Positions 24,048-33,934 of a stretch of DNA of 64,000 nucleotides are shown here, piece after piece. Positions within the stretch are counted from its first letter, which is position 1; each line of letters begins with the position of its first letter. The position numbers and the translations under genes were made by a program. Under the pieces are notes generated by a model that was given only the letters and a program-made list of their open reading frames with translations, was not told where the DNA came from and did not search any database. This DNA is from Flagellimonas flava (GTDB lineage Bacteria; Bacteroidota; Bacteroidia; Flavobacteriales; Flavobacteriaceae): positions 204,872 through 268,871 of the forward strand of contig NZ_FQWL01000004.1 of the NCBI RefSeq assembly GCF_900129665.1, in the 5' to 3' direction.

Positions 24048-24905
24048 TTCTCGTACCGGCTGATTGGTAATCAGGTCGATGTACAAATTAATTTTCTTCT
24101 TCAGTTCCTTTCGATGGGCAATAAAATCCAAAAACCCATGTTCCTTAACGAATTCTGAAGTTTGAAACCCTTCGGGTAAATCCTTCCCCACGGTATCCTT
24201 GACTACCCGTGGGCCGGCAAAACCAATTAATGCTCCTGGTTCCGCAATATTAATGTCACCTAGCATTGCGTAGGAAGCTGTTGTACCTCCTGTGGTTGGA
24301 TCAGTACATAGGGAAATATAGGGCACTTTGGCTTCTGCCAATTGAGCCAGCTTCGCTGATGTTTTGGCAAGCTGCATTAAGGATAGTGCGGCTTCCATCA
24401 TTCGAGCTCCCCCGGACTTTGAAATCATCAAGAAGGGAATTTTCTTCTTTTTGGCCACATCAATGGCCCGGGAAATCTTTTCACCCACAACACTTCCCAT
24501 TGATCCACCAATAAAGCTAAAGTCCATACAGGCAATGACCAATTCCTTGCCCATGGATTTTCCCACAGCGGTACGAACGGCATCTTTCAATCCTGTTTTT
24601 TGTTGCGCTGCTTTCAGCCTTTCGGAGTATTTTTTAGTGTCCACAAATTTTAGTGGATCCTTGGCGGATAACTTCTCATCCAATTCCTTGAACTTGTTAT
24701 CGTCAAATAAGATCTCAAAATATTCCTTGCTTCCAATACGGACATGGTAATCATCCTCGGGGCTAACGTAAAAGTTTTTGGCCAAATCTTCGGATTCCAC
24801 AATTTTACCTGTGGGCGACTTATACCATAGGCCCCTAGGGGTGTCTTTTTTCTCCTCCGTAGCTGTTTGTATTCCCTTTTCCTTTCTCTTAAACCAAGAC
24901 GACAT
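24045..24905 (-). CDS. accD: Acetyl-CoA carboxylase carboxyltransferase beta subunit, lacking the usual zinc-ribbon cysteines
   Basis: 286 residues. The crotonase-fold carboxyltransferase core is well kept ([58 protein letters not shown]). In E. coli the N-terminus carries four zinc-binding Cys; here that region (residues ~24-50, [17 protein letters not shown]) has none. I believe this is a Flavobacteriia-wide trait. It pairs with AccA (not in the window) to transfer carboxylate to acetyl-CoA for fatty acid synthesis. fbaA begins 37 bases upstream on the same strand and the two are probably co-transcribed. The stop lies within the bidirectional terminator region. Confidence 0.93.
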   Translation of the reverse strand: MSSWFKRKEKGIQTATEEKKDTPRGLWYKSPTGKIVESEDLAKNFYVSPEDDYHVRIGSKEYFEILFDDNKFKELDEKLSAKDPLKFVDTKKYSERLKAAQQKTGLKDAVRTAVGKSMGKELVIACMDFSFIGGSMGSVVGEKISRAIDVAKKKKIPFLMISKSGGARMMEAALSLMQLAKTSAKLAQLAEAKVPYISLCTDPTTGGTTASYAMLGDINIAEPGALIGFAGPRVVKDTVGKDLPEGFQTSEFVKEHGFLDFIAHRKELKKKINLYIDLITNQPVRE

Positions 24906-24942
24906 ACAATAAAATTAAGTTAAACGGCTATTAAAGCTACTA

Positions 24943-26010
24943 CTATAAGGTATTGATGTTATTCAAGTCCTCAAAAGCTTTCTTCAATCTTTCAACAAAA
25001 GCTTTTTCTCCTTCACGAAGCCAAACTCGGGGATCGTAAAATTTCTTGTTGGGTTGGTCAGCCCCATCTGGATTCCCTATTTGGGATTGAAGGTAACCGG
25101 ATTTATCCTGAACGTAATCACGCACTCCGGATAGGAAAGCGTATTGCAGGTCGGTATCGATGTTCATTTTGATTACCCCGTAACCAATGGATTCCCTTAT
25201 CTCCTCAACAGATGAACCAGAACCTCCGTGAAAAACAAAATCAATATGATTATGCTCCACACCGTATTTTTCGGATACGAATTCTTGGGAATTTTTAAGA
25301 ATTTTAGGTGTTAAAGTAACGTTTCCAGGTTTGTAGACTCCATGTACGTTGCCAAAAGCTGCAGCTATGGTAAATTTTGGACTTACTTTGGAAAGTTCCT
25401 CATAAGCATAAGCCACTTCTTCCGGTTGGGTATACAATTTAGAACTGTCCACATCGGTATTGTCCACACCGTCTTCTTCTCCCCCGGTAACCCCTAGTTC
25501 AATTTCCAAGGTCATGTCCATCTTGCTCATGCGTTCCAAATAGCTTTTGCAGATTTCAATGTTTTCCTCAATGGGTTCTTCGGATAGATCGATCATGTGC
25601 GAACTAAAAAGGGACTTTCCCGTAGCTGCATAATGTTCTTCACTAGCTTCCAGCATCCCATCGATCCATGGCAACAACTTTTTGGCGCAATGGTCTGTAT
25701 GCAATATAACTGTTGCCCCATAGGCCTCAGCCAATTGGTGCACATGTTTTGCTCCTGCAACAGCACCTAGTACTGCTGCTCTTTGGTTTTCATTTGATAG
25801 TCCTTTACCGGCGTTGAACTGGGCTCCCCCATTAGAGAATTGAACGATAACCGGTGAGTTCAAAGCGGCGGTAGTTTCCAAAACGGAATTGATTGTGTTG
25901 GAACCAATTACGTTAACCGCTGGAAGGGCATAACCGTTTTCTTTGGCATGGTTGAAAATGGCCTGGACTTCATCGCCAGTAGCCACTCCGGGCTTGATAT
26001 TGTGGGACAT
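24943..26010 (-). CDS. fbaA: Class II fructose-bisphosphate aldolase
   Basis: 355 residues, class IIA length. Zinc and substrate motifs visible: VILHTDHCAKKLLPW (zinc His and catalytic Asp), LEIELGVTGGEEDGVDN, AAFGNVHGVYKPGNV and DFVFHGGSGSS. It splits fructose 1,6-bisphosphate to DHAP and glyceraldehyde 3-phosphate in glycolysis and runs in reverse for gluconeogenesis. A TACTTTTG box 33 bases upstream (26043-26050) suggests a promoter driving fbaA-accD. Confidence 0.95.
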   Translation of the reverse strand: MSHNIKPGVATGDEVQAIFNHAKENGYALPAVNVIGSNTINSVLETTAALNSPVIVQFSNGGAQFNAGKGLSNENQRAAVLGAVAGAKHVHQLAEAYGATVILHTDHCAKKLLPWIDGMLEASEEHYAATGKSLFSSHMIDLSEEPIEENIEICKSYLERMSKMDMTLEIELGVTGGEEDGVDNTDVDSSKLYTQPEEVAYAYEELSKVSPKFTIAAAFGNVHGVYKPGNVTLTPKILKNSQEFVSEKYGVEHNHIDFVFHGGSGSSVEEIRESIGYGVIKMNIDTDLQYAFLSGVRDYVQDKSGYLQSQIGNPDGADQPNKKFYDPRVWLREGEKAFVERLKKAFEDLNNINTL

Positions 26011-26042
26011 AGTTTTAGTTAGTTATGAGTTAAATTAAGGAA

Positions 26043-26050
26043 CAAAAGTA
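26043..26050 (-). promoter_or_regulatory. Putative -7 box for fbaA-accD
   Basis: TACTTTTG on the minus strand, TAnnTTTG consensus, ~33 bases before the fbaA ATG. No matching -33 box was seen. Confidence 0.45.
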
Positions 26051-26064
26051 ATAAAATATTTAGT

Positions 26065-28644
26065 CTAGAAAGGATAATTGATACCTATATTGAATACGGC
26101 ATTTTTAAGGTTGTAGTCCCTAAACCAACGTTTGGACCATTCTTCTGCCGGATTGTAGGTTTTGAAGCCCATATCCAAACGGAAAACGAAGTAGGTGAAA
26201 TCGTATCTTAGTCCCATCCCGGTGCCCAGTGCCAGATCCGCAAGTGAGGAGAAATTATCAAAAATGGCATCTGGATTGTCCTCATTGTCAAAAACATTCC
26301 AAATATTTCCAGCATCTGCAAAAAAGGCACCTTTTACATCTCCGGCTATAGGAAAACGATACTCCAGATTTAGGGCTATTTTAAGATTGGCCTCGTTAAA
26401 GTCATTAATGTTATTGGTGCTTCCAGGTCCTAGCTCATAAGCATTCCAAGCCCTATTGTCGTTGGAACCACCTGCAAAGTAACTTCGAACAAAAGGTACA
26501 CTCTCAGAATTCCCATAAGGAACCGCCATACCAAAAAAGCTTCTAAAGGCCAAGACTTTGGAGTCTGCCAATTCCCAATGTTTTATATAATCCAGTTCAG
26601 TTTTAAGGTATTGGGTAAAAGGCACCCCAAAAACCAATAGCTGATCGTTGTCGTTCTTATTATAAGGAACCACGTCCTCCAAAAGGGAAAGTAAGTTGCC
26701 TGCACTTTCCAATTTGAATCTGAACTGGTAAAAATCATTGTCATTGATGTCCAGTTTACTGTTTTTGGTAAAGGTGTAGTTACTGGCAAAAATGAGGTTG
26801 TTTTCGGTAAGGCGCTGTCTCCTTTCCTCAATACTCCTAACCGTAGCCAAATCATCATTGTCTATATCAAAACCAGGCTGCAGCACAGCATCTGTGAAGG
26901 CGGTGGTGCCGTCGGGAATCAATAATTCCAGATCATCATCATCATCCTGGCCGGGGTCAACATTTTCATCATAAAAGGATGCAAAATCTGGATTGGTCTC
27001 AAATTGATCTGCGACCTCATCCAAACGGCTATAGGTGTTACGATACTCATTGAAGAAATTGTCCGGGTTCACGTTTCGTACAAACTCCACGTTCAAAAGT
27101 TCAATATTGTGTTTTAAGCGGGTGTCCGGGGACCAATTAAAGGAGAGTACCGAGTTAAATGACTGCCTGTCCAAACCAATGTTTTTCTGAAAATTTGTAC
27201 CCACCAAAAACCTACTTTGCGGTAACATATAATATGGAATCACATTTTCCGTGCTGAATGGGAGCCATATCCTTGGGAATGTAATATTAATGTCTCCACC
27301 CAGCTCTGAGGTAAACTCACCATCGGACAAGGAGGCATCGCTCAAAAGACCCACAGAGCCCCTGGCATTGATACTTAAAGTTTCCGCACCACCAAATACG
27401 TTTCTGGTGATTACACCGGCGCTAAAGGCGGTACCTATTCGTTGGATGTTGGAATGGGTAATGTCAAAATCCAGATTCAAGGAGAATTTGGGTCTTGGGG
27501 ATAGGTAGATGTTTGAAATAAGCCGCGCCTGGGTCGTATCCGGAATGAATTCCATGTTGGGATAGCGGAAGGTATTGAGGTTCGTGATTTGTCTGTATGA
27601 CCTAATACGATCCAAATCCCTGTATACGCTATCTTTTTCAAAAAAAATGGCATCGGTTAGTGCCTTGGGCTTGTATTTTAGTTCGTCGTGATAAAAAATG
27701 GTATAGTCCTCATAGTTAATGGACTTTAGCGAATCTGCATTTCCATTAATTTGATAATCCGCATAAATATTGATTTTTTCAAATCGATGAATCCTATACG
27801 GACTAACGTTGCTGATACTATCCCCAATACTTCGCGGTTTCTGGACATTTAACTGTACATCCATGAGCTGGTCATTGGCCACTTTAGATGTGTCCCTTAA
27901 GATGTCGTAGTTAATGGAGCTTTCCTGAAAATTGTAAACCCCTGAATTTCTAAAAAGCGCGGTAAGCCGTTCTCGCTCACTATTGAATTTGGCCAAATCA
28001 AACTGATCTCCATCTTTCACAAAGGATTCAGAAGCAGCAACGTTGTAAATGGAATCCAATTCTGGAGAGGTAATGTTTTTGATAATGGTATCCAGCATGA
28101 AAGGTTGCTCCAATTGGATTCGATATTCAATTTCTGCACGTTTTTTACGCTTTCCTTGCACTATGGTATAATGCCCCGTATTGTTGAAATACCCCTTGCT
28201 ATTATAATAGGCTTTTAGCCTGTCCACTGTTTTTTGGGTAAGTGCGGTGTCAATAATCGAAGGAGGCTCCCCTATACGTTTTAAAAACTCACTGGCTCCT
28301 TTGACCACAAAGGATTCCCTTAATCGGTTAACTTGCTTTTCGGAAAGAAAGTTGTTGAGTCGTTTTTCTCTTTTTTCTTTTCTGTGCAGCCAATCGGTGA
28401 AAGAGGAATCGGGATTTTCCTTGGCCAGATTATACAAATTGAGTCGTAATGGGTAACCTAGTACACTGCTATTGGGTTTTTGGGAGATAAGACTTCGAAT
28501 GTCCTCGTCCTTAATTTTGTCCTCGTCGGTGTAAATGGAATTCTTGGTAAGCAGTAATTCCCCGTCATCCACCTTTTTAAGGGTATTGCAGCCAAGCATG
28601 GTCAGCATAAGCAACAATAATCCTATTTTTGCCCAGTAATGCAT
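26065..28644 (-). CDS. tamL: TamL-like outer-membrane lipoprotein of the BamA/TamA (Omp85) family
   Basis: About 859 residues using the ATG at 28644, which leaves a compact lipoprotein signal (MHYWAKIGLLLLMLTMLGC). The upstream in-frame starts 28665 and 28707 would put the start almost on the -7 box or inside the divergent gene. N-terminal POTRA-like region (~25-400), including VDRLKAYYNSKGYFNN, then the Omp85 barrel ending FNIGINYPF. The barrel includes FVRSYFAGGSNDNRAWNAYELGPGS, the usual Omp85 L6-type region. TamL is the Bacteroidota lipidated TamA relative that works with TamB in envelope biogenesis; no tamB in the window. A good TTTG/TATTTTTG promoter lies at 28672-28701. Confidence 0.85.
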   Translation of the reverse strand: MHYWAKIGLLLLMLTMLGCNTLKKVDDGELLLTKNSIYTDEDKIKDEDIRSLISQKPNSSVLGYPLRLNLYNLAKENPDSSFTDWLHRKEKREKRLNNFLSEKQVNRLRESFVVKGASEFLKRIGEPPSIIDTALTQKTVDRLKAYYNSKGYFNNTGHYTIVQGKRKKRAEIEYRIQLEQPFMLDTIIKNITSPELDSIYNVAASESFVKDGDQFDLAKFNSERERLTALFRNSGVYNFQESSINYDILRDTSKVANDQLMDVQLNVQKPRSIGDSISNVSPYRIHRFEKINIYADYQINGNADSLKSINYEDYTIFYHDELKYKPKALTDAIFFEKDSVYRDLDRIRSYRQITNLNTFRYPNMEFIPDTTQARLISNIYLSPRPKFSLNLDFDITHSNIQRIGTAFSAGVITRNVFGGAETLSINARGSVGLLSDASLSDGEFTSELGGDINITFPRIWLPFSTENVIPYYMLPQSRFLVGTNFQKNIGLDRQSFNSVLSFNWSPDTRLKHNIELLNVEFVRNVNPDNFFNEYRNTYSRLDEVADQFETNPDFASFYDENVDPGQDDDDDLELLIPDGTTAFTDAVLQPGFDIDNDDLATVRSIEERRQRLTENNLIFASNYTFTKNSKLDINDNDFYQFRFKLESAGNLLSLLEDVVPYNKNDNDQLLVFGVPFTQYLKTELDYIKHWELADSKVLAFRSFFGMAVPYGNSESVPFVRSYFAGGSNDNRAWNAYELGPGSTNNINDFNEANLKIALNLEYRFPIAGDVKGAFFADAGNIWNVFDNEDNPDAIFDNFSSLADLALGTGMGLRYDFTYFVFRLDMGFKTYNPAEEWSKRWFRDYNLKNAVFNIGINYPF

Positions 28645-28671
28645 TAGACCATAAGAACCCCTCATAGACGC

Positions 28672-28701
28672 CAAAAATACACGATTTAGATGGTTACCAA
28701 A
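28672..28701 (-). promoter_or_regulatory. Putative tamL promoter overlapping the divergent methyltransferase start
   Basis: On the minus strand a TTTG -33 box (28698-28701) is followed after 18 bases by TATTTTTG (28672-28679), the best full Bacteroidota promoter in the window. It supports the tamL start at 28644 (27-base leader) and overlaps the first codons of the plus-strand gene at 28690. Confidence 0.6.
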
Positions 28702-29406
28702 AACCAAATTAAACTAGTTGCTAGCTTACAGCAAAAAAAGTACCGAACTCAACACAAGCTGTTTGTTGTAGAAGGAAAAAAGACAGTTTTGGAACTTGTG
28801 GAGGCAGGTTTGAAGGTTTATGAACTATTTGCGGAAACAGGGGCGGAACTGGGTCGGTCCATTGATTATATCGAGTTGTCCAATAAGGATTTTAAGCAGA
28901 TTAGTGGACAAAAGACCCCAAGTGGAATTCTTGGGGTTTTTCATATTCCAGAACCACAAGGCATTGCTGAAATGGGCTGGGTGGTGGCTTTGGATGCCGT
29001 TAGGGATCCCGGAAACTTGGGGACCATCATACGGTTATGTGATTGGTTTGGGATAACGCAATTGGTCTGTTCGGAGGATACGGTAGATTGTTATAATCCC
29101 AAAGTATTGCAAGCGACAATGGGTTCAATAGCTAGGGTTACTATCAACTATGTTGACTTAGAAACGTACTGTCGAAACACCCAACTTCCGTTATACGGTG
29201 CGTTTATGGATGGAGATGTGGTTTATAAGAAACAGATGTCGCATGCTGGAATTTTGGTATTGGGCAATGAGGCCAATGGTATTTCCACCAAAATTGCAGC
29301 CTTGGTGGGGGAGCGAATCGCTATTCCCCAATTTGGGGAGGCCACTGCGGAGAGTTTGAATGTAGCAACAGCCGCTGCAATTCTCCTCAACGAAATCCGC
29401 CGCTAG
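28690..29406 (+). CDS. TrmH/SpoU family RNA 2'-O-methyltransferase
   Basis: 238 residues. N-terminal substrate-binding region (KYRTQHKLFVVEGKKTVLEL) and C-terminal SPOUT knot domain with the three SpoU motifs: LDAVRDPGNLGTIIR, VLGNEANGIS and IPQFGEATAESLNVATAAAILL. It methylates a ribose 2'-OH in rRNA or tRNA. RlmB- or TsnR-like specificity cannot be told from this. It is divergent from tamL and convergent with porT. Confidence 0.9.
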   Translation: MVTKNQIKLVASLQQKKYRTQHKLFVVEGKKTVLELVEAGLKVYELFAETGAELGRSIDYIELSNKDFKQISGQKTPSGILGVFHIPEPQGIAEMGWVVALDAVRDPGNLGTIIRLCDWFGITQLVCSEDTVDCYNPKVLQATMGSIARVTINYVDLETYCRNTQLPLYGAFMDGDVVYKKQMSHAGILVLGNEANGISTKIAALVGERIAIPQFGEATAESLNVATAAAILLNEIRR

Positions 29407-29433
29407 GTAGTTAAGGTTAAAATGGCAAGGAAA

Positions 29434-30132
29434 TTACTCAAACGTAAAGTTGATAAAGAACCCTCTGGTGCGTATTCCACTAATGTTCCCGGTCCATGGA
29501 CTATTGGGGTCATCGTCCGGAACCAGTTCGTCCGATAACGCAAATACTCCTCGAATGGAAGGTGAGAACTTGAAGTACTCCGTATAAATATCAATACCAA
29601 ACCCAAGTTCGTAACCATAAACGTTTTTCTTCATTCGGAATTCTCCACTACTATTGTCGTCCAAGCTATCTTCCTTGGCTCCTAGATTGAGGGAGGTATA
29701 AACCCCTCCGGTGATATAAGGCTTCCAGTTCCCAAATCTTTTGGTGCTGGCCTTTAGTAATAAAGGAAACCTGATATAAGTGGACCGAACTTCCCTGATA
29801 GCATCCGCTTCCGATGTAAACCCTGGAAACCCCAATATTCGTTGTGCATAGAGAAGTCCCGGTTCAAAGCGTACGTCCAAAAATTCATTAATACGCATTT
29901 CCCCGATCAGCCCTACATTGAAACCGAGACTTTTATCAACTAAAACGTCTTGGCCTATATCATTCTCGTATTCAAACTGAAAATCATATTGGTTGAACCC
30001 TAGATAGTAGCCCCAGTTGAGGAACTTCAAATCTTCCGACTGGAGATTGAGTACAGGGTCTTCCTTGAATTGGGCAGTGGAGTTTGAACATACCAAAAGG
30101 AGCACGGCAAACAACGATAAGAGGTTTTTCAT
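29434..30132 (-). CDS. porT: PorT/SprT-type outer-membrane protein of the type IX secretion system
   Basis: 232 residues from the ATG at 30132, which begins a standard signal peptide (MKNLLSLFAVLLLVCSNSTA). Upstream in-frame starts would overlap ubiE. A beta-barrel pattern follows (LNWGYYLGFNQYDFQFEYEN, RFEPGLLYAQRILGF, YGYELGFGIDIY, GFFINFTFE), matching the porT/sprT family. ubiE-porT adjacency is a recurrent flavobacterial arrangement, which supports the call. PorT is needed for T9SS protein secretion and gliding in Porphyromonas and Flavobacterium; it is an outer-membrane barrel whose exact role in the machine is not settled. Confidence 0.8.
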   Translation of the reverse strand: MKNLLSLFAVLLLVCSNSTAQFKEDPVLNLQSEDLKFLNWGYYLGFNQYDFQFEYENDIGQDVLVDKSLGFNVGLIGEMRINEFLDVRFEPGLLYAQRILGFPGFTSEADAIREVRSTYIRFPLLLKASTKRFGNWKPYITGGVYTSLNLGAKEDSLDDNSSGEFRMKKNVYGYELGFGIDIYTEYFKFSPSIRGVFALSDELVPDDDPNSPWTGNISGIRTRGFFINFTFE

Positions 30133-30136
30133 CAAA

Positions 30137-30865
30137 TTATTTTGTAGCGACATAAATAGATGCCACCCCAAATGTCTGGGGCATGTTCTCTATTCCTATA
30201 AACCCAATTTTGGCCAAAATATTGTTGAATTCCTGACCATGTGGGAAAACAGATGCGGATTCGCTCAAATATCCGTAGGCATTCCGGTCCTTGGAGAAAA
30301 CTTTGCCTATTCCAGTAAGAATGTATTTTGTGTAAAGTCGGTACCCCTGTTTAAATGGTGTTTTTGATGGAACCGAAGTTTCTAGGATGACCAAATTGCC
30401 GCCAGGTTTTAGTACCCGGAGGATTTCGCTAAGACCCTTCTCCAAATTTTCAAAGTTTCGCACCCCAAAGGCCACTGTGACTGCGTCAAAGGTGTTGTCC
30501 TCAAAAGAAAGATTTTCGCTGTCGCCCACAACCATTTTAATGGTTTCCTGTAACTTTTTGCTGGTTACCTTTTCGGTGCCCACTTCCAACATTCCAGGTG
30601 AAATATCCAGTCCAATTATTTTTTCGGCTCCCGTGGCCACAAGTGCAATGGCCAGGTCCCCCGTACCTGTGGCAATGTCCAAAATGGCTTTTGGGGATTT
30701 CTTCTTTAATAGGGAAACCACACGTTTGCGCCACTTCACGTCTACTCCAAAGGAAATGACCCTGTTCAGTCGGTCATAATTCTTGGAAATGGTATCGAAC
30801 ATTTGGGTCACTTGTTCCTTTTTTCCAAGATCGGAGCGCTTATAAGGTTTGACTTTTTCGGACAT
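30137..30865 (-). CDS. ubiE: Demethylmenaquinone / 2-methoxy-6-polyprenyl-1,4-benzoquinol methyltransferase
   Basis: 242 residues from the ATG at 30865 ([19 protein letters not shown]); a longer start at 30895 would run through the promoter. SAM-binding motif [15 protein letters not shown], motif post-[13 protein letters not shown] and conserved [21 protein letters not shown] are typical UbiE/MenG. In a menaquinone-using flavobacterium it would do the last step, demethylmenaquinone to menaquinone, feeding the respiratory chain that also includes NQR. It is followed by porT 4 bases later. Promoter-like box at 30882-30889. Confidence 0.95.
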   Translation of the reverse strand: MSEKVKPYKRSDLGKKEQVTQMFDTISKNYDRLNRVISFGVDVKWRKRVVSLLKKKSPKAILDIATGTGDLAIALVATGAEKIIGLDISPGMLEVGTEKVTSKKLQETIKMVVGDSENLSFEDNTFDAVTVAFGVRNFENLEKGLSEILRVLKPGGNLVILETSVPSKTPFKQGYRLYTKYILTGIGKVFSKDRNAYGYLSESASVFPHGQEFNNILAKIGFIGIENMPQTFGVASIYVATK

Positions 30866-30881
30866 CTGCAAAATTTGCTGG

Positions 30882-30889
30882 CAAATATA
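30882..30889 (-). promoter_or_regulatory. Putative -7 box for ubiE-porT
   Basis: TATATTTG on the minus strand, 16 bases before the ubiE ATG. A TTTG lies about 24 bases further upstream, slightly longer than usual spacing. Confidence 0.5.
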
Positions 30890-30927
30890 CAACATAGCCC
30901 TATGGGAGGCTTACAAAAATAATTGTG

Positions 30928-30935
30928 TAATTTTG
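30928..30935 (+). promoter_or_regulatory. Possible -7 box for trkA-trkH with ~128-base leader
   Basis: TAATTTTG on the plus strand, followed by a GGGAA-GGCT-TTCCC hairpin (30947-30960) in the would-be leader. The distance to trkA is long, so this is tentative. Confidence 0.35.
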
Positions 30936-31062
30936 CCCAACAATTAGGGAAGGCTTTCCCGTATCATGTTATATATGTGTCTTTTGGACCGAAGTTTCTA
31001 TTCTTTTTTTACCCTTTGTAAAACACAAATTGAATTTATTTAACAACATCTTATTCTAATCG

Positions 31063-32412
31063 ATGAAGATAATTATTGCTGGAGCAGGTGAGGTAGGCTT
31101 TCATTTGGCAAAACTATTGTCCTATGAAGCACAGGATATCACGTTGATAGATACAGACAAGGAAAGTTTGACCTATGCAGATAATCACTTGGATATAAGG
31201 GTGCTGCGAGGCGATGCTACTTCTATAGAAGTGCTAATGGACGCCAAGGTGGAGAGTTCGGAATTGGTGATTGGTGTAACCGCATCGGAAACCACAAACC
31301 TGACCCTTTGCATGTTGGCCAAGCAACTCGGCTGCAAGCGAACCATTGCTCGAATATCCAACACGGAGTTCATGGACAATCGGGAACTTATCAAATTTGA
31401 TGAGTTAGGTATCGATGAGTTGATTTCACCAGAGAAATTGGCAGCAACGGAAATCCAGCTCCTTTTAAACCAATCTGCATTCAACGACACCTATGAATTT
31501 GAAGGTGGGTTGCTCACCATGATCGGAGTATTTCTTCCAAAATCGGCTCCCTTTGTTGGGAATATGGTGAAGGAAGCGGCTAAGATTTTTCCTGAGTTGC
31601 ACTTTATGCCCATCGCTTTGCAACGCATGGGAACCCAGTTTACGTTAATTCCCCGAGGGGATACGGTTTTTAAGGAGGGGGATCAGGTCTATTTCATTAC
31701 TACCAATGAAGGGGTGGATGAGCTCTATAAACTGACCGGGATGCAGAAGAAGGAGATTAAAAATGTAATGATCCTTGGAGGGAGTAAAGTTGGGTTTAAG
31801 ACAGCTAGGGACCTGTGCACCAAAAAGTTTAACGTAAAACTTATTGAAAAAGACAAGGAAAAGGCCTTTGACATTGCAGATGATCTTCCCCATGCGCTGG
31901 TAATTAATGGTGATGGTAGAAATGTGGAGCTTTTGGATGAGGAAAGTTTGGATTCCATGGATGCCTTTATCGCGGTAACCGGAAATTCAGAGACAAACAT
32001 TATGTCCTGCTTGGTGGCCAAATCGAAAAAAATAAAGAAGACCATCGCCATGGTGGAAAACATGGATTACTTTCAATTATCCCATTCTATTGGCGTGGAT
32101 ACCTTGATCAACAAAAAACTTTTGGCGGCCAACAATATATTTAGATATATCCGTAGGGGAGAAGTATTGGCCCTAACCCGTTTGAACAACCTAAATGCAG
32201 AAATTCTTGAGTTTGAGGTAAAAGCTACCTCCTTGGTAAACGGTGAAATCATTAGAGAGCTGAATTTCCCAAGAGAGGCAAGTATTGGAGGTGTTATACG
32301 GGACGGAAAGGGCATTATTGCCCTTGGGGACTTCAAAATCCTGGAAGGCGATAGGGTTGTGGTCTGTTGCTTGCCCAAAGCGATTCCACGAATAGAAAAG
32401 CTCTTCTTATAA
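31063..32412 (+). CDS. trkA: Trk system potassium uptake regulatory subunit TrkA
   Basis: 449 residues, the four-domain TrkA form. Two RCK-N Rossmann domains are seen: IIAGAGEVGFHLAK at the start and ILGGSKVGFKTARDL near residue 230, each followed by RCK-C domains. It gates the TrkH channel in response to nucleotides (NAD/ATP) from the cytoplasmic face. The stop overlaps the trkH start by one base (TAATG), so subunits are made together. Divergent from ubiE. Confidence 0.95.
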   Translation: MKIIIAGAGEVGFHLAKLLSYEAQDITLIDTDKESLTYADNHLDIRVLRGDATSIEVLMDAKVESSELVIGVTASETTNLTLCMLAKQLGCKRTIARISNTEFMDNRELIKFDELGIDELISPEKLAATEIQLLLNQSAFNDTYEFEGGLLTMIGVFLPKSAPFVGNMVKEAAKIFPELHFMPIALQRMGTQFTLIPRGDTVFKEGDQVYFITTNEGVDELYKLTGMQKKEIKNVMILGGSKVGFKTARDLCTKKFNVKLIEKDKEKAFDIADDLPHALVINGDGRNVELLDEESLDSMDAFIAVTGNSETNIMSCLVAKSKKIKKTIAMVENMDYFQLSHSIGVDTLINKKLLAANNIFRYIRRGEVLALTRLNNLNAEILEFEVKATSLVNGEIIRELNFPREASIGGVIRDGKGIIALGDFKILEGDRVVVCCLPKAIPRIEKLFL

Positions 32413-33902
32413 TGGGCCTTAACACCAGAATCATTGTACATATCATGGGGCTGTTGCTACTGTGCAATGGTTCGTTTATGCTGCTGGCAGCCTTTGTTAG
32501 CGGTATTTACAAAGACGGGGCGACACTGGATATTACCTTAGCGGCCATTGTTACCATGCTTTTTGGGGTGATGGCCATGTTCTATACCAGAGGCCATAAA
32601 AAAGAAGTCAAACGAAAGGAAGGGTATATTGTAGTGACTTTTGGCTGGATCATTATGTCCATGTCCGGAACCTTGCCCTACATATTCTCCGGGGCCATTC
32701 CCAATATCACCGATGCTTTTTTCGAAACGATTTCTGGGTATACAACAACTGGAGCATCCATATTGGATGACATTGAAGCCCTCCCTGCCGGAATCTTGTT
32801 TTGGCGAAGTCTTACCCACTGGATTGGGGGTATGGGGATAATTGTTTTGGCTATTGCCATTTTACCGCTTTTGGGAATAGGGGGGATGCAGTTGTTCGCT
32901 GCTGAAGCTCCAGGACCTGTGGGCGACAAATTACACCCTAGAATTACAGATACGGCAAAGCGTTTATGGCTTATCTATTTTGGGTATACGGTCGCTGAAA
33001 CCATTTTGCTCAAGTTGGCCGGAATGTCACTTTTCGATGCAATGAACCATTCCTTGGCCACCCTTTCCACGGGAGGTTTCTCTACAAAGAATGCTAGTTT
33101 GGCTTATTGGAACAATCAACCTTTGATTCAGTATATCACCATTTTGTTCATGTTTTTGGCCGGTAGCAATTTCGTATTGAGCTATTTCGCTTTCACCGGC
33201 AAGGTGCAACGAATTTTAAAGGACGAGGAATTTAAGTATTATTCCATTTTTATAGTGCTTTTCACCCTCACCGCATTTCTTGTGGTATATCTAAGGGCAG
33301 ATGTAGCCGTTTCCAATTTTCACCCCATGGTTTGGGGTGAAGCGGAAAGTGCTTTTAGACATACCCTGTTTCAGGTAGTGGCCATTGTAACTACGACAGG
33401 ATTTGTCACTGCTGATTTTACCAGTTGGACGCCTTTCCTAACCGTTTTCTTCTTCGGATTGATGTTTTTGGGAGGTTCTGCCGGTTCCACCGCGGGCGGT
33501 ATCAAAGTAATGCGACACCTGTTGATCATTAAAAATGGATTGTTGGAGTTTAAGCGAACCCTGCATACCAATGCGGTGATTCCCGTTCGTTATAACGAAA
33601 AAACGGTGACAGAGCATATCGTCTACAACATAATAGCCTTTTTTGTGCTCTACATGCTACTTTTTATTATCGGTTCACTGGTGCTTGGATTTTTAGGACT
33701 TGACTTTGTTTCTGCCATTGGGGGTTCTGCCTCCTCTTTGGGCAATGTTGGGCCGGCATTGGGCAGTTTGAATCCAGTAAGCAATTACAATGGTCTTCCA
33801 AATTTAGGGAAATGGTGGTGTGGCTTTTTAATGCTGCTGGGGAGACTTGAGCTGTTTACGGTTTTGATCATCCTTACTCCATATTTCTGGAAAAAAACGT
33901 AG
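32412..33902 (+). CDS. trkH: Trk/Ktr-type potassium uptake channel subunit TrkH
   Basis: 496 residues from the ATG at 32412 (MGLNTRIIVHIMG). An in-frame start at 32367 would lie inside trkA. The four M1-P-M2 repeats give selectivity-filter glycines: ISGYTTTGAS, LSTGGFSTKN, VTTTGFVTADF and SLGNVGPALG. Integral inner-membrane protein for K+ uptake. It works with TrkA upstream. No terminator was seen; a 32-base gap separates it from the next gene. Confidence 0.95.
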   Translation: MGLNTRIIVHIMGLLLLCNGSFMLLAAFVSGIYKDGATLDITLAAIVTMLFGVMAMFYTRGHKKEVKRKEGYIVVTFGWIIMSMSGTLPYIFSGAIPNITDAFFETISGYTTTGASILDDIEALPAGILFWRSLTHWIGGMGIIVLAIAILPLLGIGGMQLFAAEAPGPVGDKLHPRITDTAKRLWLIYFGYTVAETILLKLAGMSLFDAMNHSLATLSTGGFSTKNASLAYWNNQPLIQYITILFMFLAGSNFVLSYFAFTGKVQRILKDEEFKYYSIFIVLFTLTAFLVVYLRADVAVSNFHPMVWGEAESAFRHTLFQVVAIVTTTGFVTADFTSWTPFLTVFFFGLMFLGGSAGSTAGGIKVMRHLLIIKNGLLEFKRTLHTNAVIPVRYNEKTVTEHIVYNIIAFFVLYMLLFIIGSLVLGFLGLDFVSAIGGSASSLGNVGPALGSLNPVSNYNGLPNLGKWWCGFLMLLGRLELFTVLIILTPYFWKKT

Positions 33903-33934
33903 CTTACCATTCAAATCCATCAACTCGGATTCGA

